15,515 nucleotides of DNA from CAITQP01 sp964533145. Lineage in GTDB: Bacteria > Patescibacteriota > Minisyncoccia > Phycocordibacterales > UBA9973. The stretch is from contig CAZHLG010000018.1 of assembly GCA_964533145.1 (NCBI GenBank), positions 1 through 15,515 on the forward strand, written 5' to 3'. Every line of letters begins with the position of its first letter. Position 1 is the first letter of the stretch. This document shows positions 13,850 through 15,515 of the stretch, one piece after another. The notes below the pieces were generated by a model that was not told the DNA's origin, made no database searches, and was given only the letters and a program-made list of their open reading frames with translations. The translations under genes were made by a program, and so were the position numbers.

Positions 13850-13865
13850 CGACGGATTTTACTTT
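13832..13865. terminator. Bidirectional terminator built from the hsp20 3' end
   Basis: A perfect 15-bp stem: AAAGTAAAATCCGTC (13832-13846) with GACGGATTTTACTTT (13851-13865), loop TAAC. The left arm is the last five sense codons of hsp20 and the loop contains its UAA stop. It can also stop the convergent DUF5654 transcript, whose CDS ends at 13885. Confidence 0.8.
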
Positions 13866-13884
13866 TGCCCGTTTTTTTGCGCGG

Positions 13885-14145
13885 TTATTTTTTCTCGCCG
13901 AAGACGCGCAGGAGCGTCGTCGAAGCGAAGACGACCGCAAGCGTAATGGTCGCCGCATACACGAACTTCGCGACAAGCGTTCCTTGGTCGAGCGGAAAGA
14001 GCTGCTTGATGAGCTCAGAAATCGCATCGTTCCAAGCAAGGCCGGCGACAAGGCCGAGGGCTGCCAAGAGATATCCGAGCGTCTTCTCGCGCACTTCGGC
14101 GCGCAGGCGCGCGCCTTTCTTTTCCTTTGTTTCAGTGTGTTCCAT
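13885..14145 (-). CDS. DUF5654 family small membrane protein
   Basis: An 86-aa protein recognised by its core LGYLLAALGLVAGLAWNDAI (about 23-42), followed by a short loop (KQLFPLDQGTLVAKF) and a second membrane helix YAATITLAVVFASTTLL (about 62-79). This is the pattern of DUF5654, a two-helix family of unknown function seen mainly in Patescibacteria and some archaea. The first 20 residues are charged (EHTETKEKKGARLRAEVREK) and presumably cytoplasmic, the tail is GEKK. The start is ATG 14145, six bases after a TAGAAT box, so leaderless. It is convergent with hsp20 and shares its terminator. Confidence 0.85.
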   Translation of the reverse strand: MEHTETKEKKGARLRAEVREKTLGYLLAALGLVAGLAWNDAISELIKQLFPLDQGTLVAKFVYAATITLAVVFASTTLLRVFGEKK

Positions 14146-14151
14146 GCACCA

Positions 14152-14157
14152 ATTCTA
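14152..14157 (-). promoter_or_regulatory. Extended -10 box of the DUF5654 gene (leaderless)
   Basis: On the minus strand TGcTAGAAT is followed by six bases (TGGTGC) and ATG 14145. The arrangement is the same as in front of valS and DUF5652. The box lies in the 28-bp gap between this gene and the upstream minus-strand gene. Confidence 0.5.
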
Positions 14158-14173
14158 GCAAACGCAGATCGGA

Positions 14174-14527
14174 CTAGCCAAGAGCGCCGAGTTCGTCCAC
14201 GGCGCGATAATACAGTTCGCGATTGCCCGACTGCTCGGCCGTATCGGCGACCCGCGCCCACAACGCAGCGGCCGCTGCGACATCGCCGGCATCGGCATAT
14301 GCCTGCGCTGCATGCGCGATGCCGCTCACAGCCTGCGCGCCGAGCGCACCCGGCATGCCGGCCGCCATGACCAGTCGATGCGACAATTTTTCCATGCGAG
14401 ACATGTCGGCTTCCGTGCGGTCAGGCTTCCCTATCACCGACACAAGCCGTTCGGCATCCGTCTGTCCCTCGACGCCGTCGTCTTCTTCGTCGAGATAGCT
14501 GTCTTCGTAGCGCTTGTGGTATCCCAT
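14174..14527 (-). CDS. Hypothetical protein, 117 aa, helical repeat-like
   Basis: Not recognised. The first 35 residues are acidic and probably disordered (MGYHKRYEDSYLDEEDDGVE). The rest is Ala-rich and helical. Residues about 70-112 (AAQAYADAGDVAAAAALWAR, then ADTAEQSGNRELYYRAV) have the small-residue spacing of paired tetratricopeptide-type helices, but a single weak repeat does not prove the family. No signal peptide or membrane helix. A TAGTAT box lies eight bases before ATG 14527. It is followed after 28 bp by the DUF5654 gene, which has its own -10 box, so the two may be partly co-transcribed. Confidence 0.65.
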   Translation of the reverse strand: MGYHKRYEDSYLDEEDDGVEGQTDAERLVSVIGKPDRTEADMSRMEKLSHRLVMAAGMPGALGAQAVSGIAHAAQAYADAGDVAAAAALWARVADTAEQSGNRELYYRAVDELGALG

Positions 14528-14535
14528 ACCGGTTC

Positions 14536-14541
14536 ATACTA
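14536..14541 (-). promoter_or_regulatory. -10 box of the 14174-14527 gene
   Basis: On the minus strand TAGTAT is followed by eight bases and ATG 14527, predicting a leader of one or two bases. The -35 position falls in the U tract of the hairpin at 14567-14593, and no good -35 box is seen. Confidence 0.35.
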
Positions 14542-14554
14542 CCGTACAATGCAA

Positions 14555-14593
14555 GAAAAGAAAAAGCCCCGGCGCAGATAGGCTACGCCGGGG
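14555..14593 (-). terminator. Strong terminator on the minus strand upstream of the 14527 gene
   Basis: CCCCGGCG (14567-14574) pairs with CGCCGGGG (14586-14593) around an 11-nt loop. On the minus strand it is followed by CTTTTTCTTTTCTT. It ends either the atpC transcript (stop at 14687) or the short RNA predicted to start near 14618. Confidence 0.8.
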
Positions 14594-14618
14594 ACTCTCT
14601 CTTCTGTCGACCACTTAT
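14556..14618 (-). ncRNA. Candidate small RNA of about 60 nt
   Basis: A TTGAAA-N16-TATAAT promoter at 14625-14652 predicts a start near 14618 and the strong hairpin plus U tract ends the transcript near 14556. No open frame of useful length lies between. The RNA would have an unpaired 5' part (ending in GACAGAAGAGAGAGU) and a 3' terminator hairpin, the usual shape of a bacterial trans-acting sRNA. It could also be a non-functional start in front of the atpC terminator. No known RNA family was recognised. Confidence 0.35.
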
Positions 14619-14624
14619 GTTTCC

Positions 14625-14652
14625 ATTATAGTGGTCTGTGTATTTTTTTCAA
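14625..14652 (-). promoter_or_regulatory. Near-consensus promoter between atpC and the small-RNA candidate
   Basis: On the minus strand TTGAAA (14647-14652), a 16-bp spacer and a perfect TATAAT (14625-14630). An inverted repeat GACCACT / AGTGGTC (14609-14615 and 14630-14636) flanks the -10 box and start site, and might be an operator. Confidence 0.6.
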
Positions 14653-14686
14653 GACACGAACTGTGGATTTTTTCGGCACAGAATGC

Positions 14687-15139
14687 TTACATCCGGTATT
14701 TCTTGCCGCGCCACTTGTCGGCGATCTTTGCGCGCGTGAGGCTGCGCTCGAGCTCGGCGGCAAAATGCTCGAAGTTCACGTCTTCGGCATTATGCTTCAT
14801 CTGCATGAGCTCCGCCGCACGTGCGCGCGCCTTCTCTGCGGCTTCTTCCGAGATCTCGGCGACATGCTCCGCAAAATCGGCGAGCACGGCGACCTCGGTG
14901 GCACTGCCGTCCGCTCCCCGTCGAACTTCGACGAACCCGCCCGAAACGGCCATCGGAATGTCTTCCCCGTCCTTTTTTGCGACAATATCGCCGGAAGCAA
15001 CGGCCGCCACGAGCGGAATGTGCTGCGGAAAGATGCCGATCTCGCCAAGCGTCGTCGGGATCGTGACCGAATCCACCGCCTCCTCGAGCACCGTGCGCTC
15101 GGGCGTGATGATTTTCAGTTTTAGCTGATGTATTGACAT
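14687..15139 (-). CDS. atpC: F-type ATP synthase epsilon subunit
   Basis: A 150-aa subunit of the F1 central stalk, which couples rotation to ATP synthesis and can inhibit ATP hydrolysis. The N-terminal beta-barrel (about 1-85) is clear: LKLKIITPERTVLEEAVDSV, then IPTTLGEIGIFPQHIPLVAA (close to the family's P-x-x-x-G-x-x-G-x-L-x-x-H-x-P) and the strand AVSGGFVEVR. The C-terminal part (about 95-150) is the helical hairpin, rich in Glu, Ala and Arg. Length is slightly above the usual 130-140. I chose ATG 15139 (MSIHQLKLK); a TTG at 15151 would add four residues. It follows atpD on the same strand but is separated by 214 bp that hold an opposite-strand gene, so it seems to have its own promoter. 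Confidence 0.94.
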   Translation of the reverse strand: MSIHQLKLKIITPERTVLEEAVDSVTIPTTLGEIGIFPQHIPLVAAVASGDIVAKKDGEDIPMAVSGGFVEVRRGADGSATEVAVLADFAEHVAEISEEAAEKARARAAELMQMKHNAEDVNFEHFAAELERSLTRAKIADKWRGKKYRM

Positions 15140-15160
15140 TACGAAACGCAACAGTATTAT
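15133..15160 (+). promoter_or_regulatory. Consensus promoter for the 40-codon gene
   Basis: A perfect TTGACA (15133-15138), a 16-bp spacer and TATTAT (15155-15160) on the plus strand. The predicted start is near 15167, 13 nt before ATG 15180. The -35 box lies over the first codons of atpC on the other strand. Confidence 0.65.
15153..15158 (-). promoter_or_regulatory. Possible -10 box of atpC
   Basis: On the minus strand AATACT (within AATAATACTG) lies 13 bases before ATG 15139. It overlaps the -10 box of the opposing promoter, so the two would compete. No convincing -35 box is visible. Confidence 0.3.
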
Positions 15161-15179
15161 TTGATTAAATTAATTTCCT

Positions 15180-15302
15180 ATGATGAAAGTGATCGGTGAC
15201 ATGCTTGTAGTTTTTGTACTTGCAGTCACTACTGCCATCATCCTCGTTACAGGCTATATTTTGCTATGCAGAGCCGCTGTATGGATTATGGCACCCCAGT
15301 AG
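15180..15302 (+). CDS. Single-span membrane peptide, 40 aa
   Basis: A short reading frame (ATG ATG AAA ... TAG) encoding a peptide with a short N-terminus (MMKVIGD), a hydrophobic helix of about 22 residues (MLVVFVLAVTTAIILVTGYI, about 8-29) and a C-terminal part with Cys, Arg and Trp (LLCRAAVWIMAPQ). It fits a single transmembrane helix with the C-terminal Arg inside or at the interface. Evidence for a real gene: a consensus promoter TTGACA-N16-TATTAT 20 nt upstream and an intrinsic terminator 19 nt downstream. It lies between atpD and atpC on the opposite strand. It could also begin at the second ATG (15183). No homologue is recognised. A role at the ATP synthase is only a guess from location. 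Confidence 0.5.
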   Translation: MMKVIGDMLVVFVLAVTTAIILVTGYILLCRAAVWIMAPQ

Positions 15303-15320
15303 AATCAGAGAGCACCGCAG

Positions 15321-15352
15321 CACCGTTTATTCTAAGCGGTGTTTTTCTTTTT
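15321..15352 (+). terminator. Terminator of the 40-codon gene
   Basis: CACCGTTTA (15321-15329) pairs with TAAGCGGTG (15333-15341), nine pairs including one G-T, loop TTC, followed by TTTTTCTTTTT. On the minus strand there is no U tract, so it serves the plus-strand gene rather than atpD. Confidence 0.75.
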
Positions 15353-15353
15353 C

Positions 15354-15515
15354 CTACAGCGCGCCCTTCATGTAGAACTCCTTCTCCGGCTTGTCGTCGT
15401 GCTTGCCGTCAAGGATCTCGCGGAACGAGCGGATAGTCTCGGCGAGCGGCACGTACATGCCCGGCGCGCCGGTGAACTGCTCGGCCACGAAGAACGGCTG
15501 CGAGAGGAAGCGCTG
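15354..15515 (-). CDS. atpD: F-type ATP synthase beta subunit, C-terminal fragment
   Basis: The last 53 codons of atpD; the rest lies beyond the window end. The translated minus strand contains RFLSQPFFVAEQFTGAPGMY, then VPLAETIRSFREILDGK and EFYMKGAL, matching the highly conserved end of the F1 beta subunit (catalytic subunit of the ATP synthase, cytoplasmic face of the membrane). The stop UAG is at 15354-15356. In most bacteria atpC follows at once; here 214 bp and an opposite-strand gene lie between. Confidence 0.93.
   Translation of the reverse strand, partial: QRFLSQPFFVAEQFTGAPGMYVPLAETIRSFREILDGKHDDKPEKEFYMKGAL

Noticed and set aside
1..15515. CRISPR array, insertion sequence, toxin-antitoxin or phage module
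   Set aside because: No regularly spaced repeats, transposase, terminal inverted repeats or recognisable defence genes were found in either strand.

Overview
The window looks like a piece of a Patescibacteria (CPR) chromosome, probably of the Parcubacteria group. The reasons are two small membrane protein families common there (DUF5652 and DUF5654), a short valyl-tRNA synthetase, a TsaD with an extra segment, compact gene spacing, and an almost complete lack of Shine-Dalgarno sequences. UGA is used as a stop (for example after the conserved MurB C-terminus), which argues against the recoded Gracilibacteria/Absconditabacteria. The lineage is an inference; there is no rRNA gene in the window.

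Layout. Positions 1-2210 carry two unrecognised minus-strand genes (one cytoplasmic, one secreted), a plus-strand DUF5652 membrane protein and a minus-strand LUD-domain protein, with a strong intrinsic terminator after each gene or convergent pair. Positions 2284-2790 hold tRNA-Val(GAC) and an AT-rich orphan gene that looks foreign. Positions 2973-5513 hold an ABC exporter half-transporter and an alpha-helical protein of unknown function, both minus.

Positions 5604-10148 form the core of the window. murB (minus) is divergent from a plus-strand operon: a MurA-family enzyme with an N-terminal XRE helix-turn-helix domain, then an endonuclease/exonuclease/phosphatase-family protein, then tsaD. 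The 45-bp murB/murA gap carries overlapping promoters and three regularly spaced CATAT(AT)G palindromes, so the fusion may be an autoregulated link between peptidoglycan synthesis and transcription. Positions 10180-10371 encode a small basic protein (minus). Positions 10455-13849 form a plus-strand operon valS-prsW-hsp20.

From 13885 to the end the minus strand carries a DUF5654 membrane protein, a small helical orphan, a possible 60-nt RNA, atpC and the 3' end of atpD. A 40-codon membrane peptide gene, with its own promoter and terminator, sits on the opposite strand between atpD and atpC.

Expression style. Many genes show a -10 box ending 6-8 nt before the ATG, which predicts leaderless or nearly leaderless mRNAs. 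Genes inside operons are separated by -13 to +9 nt and also lack Shine-Dalgarno sequences.
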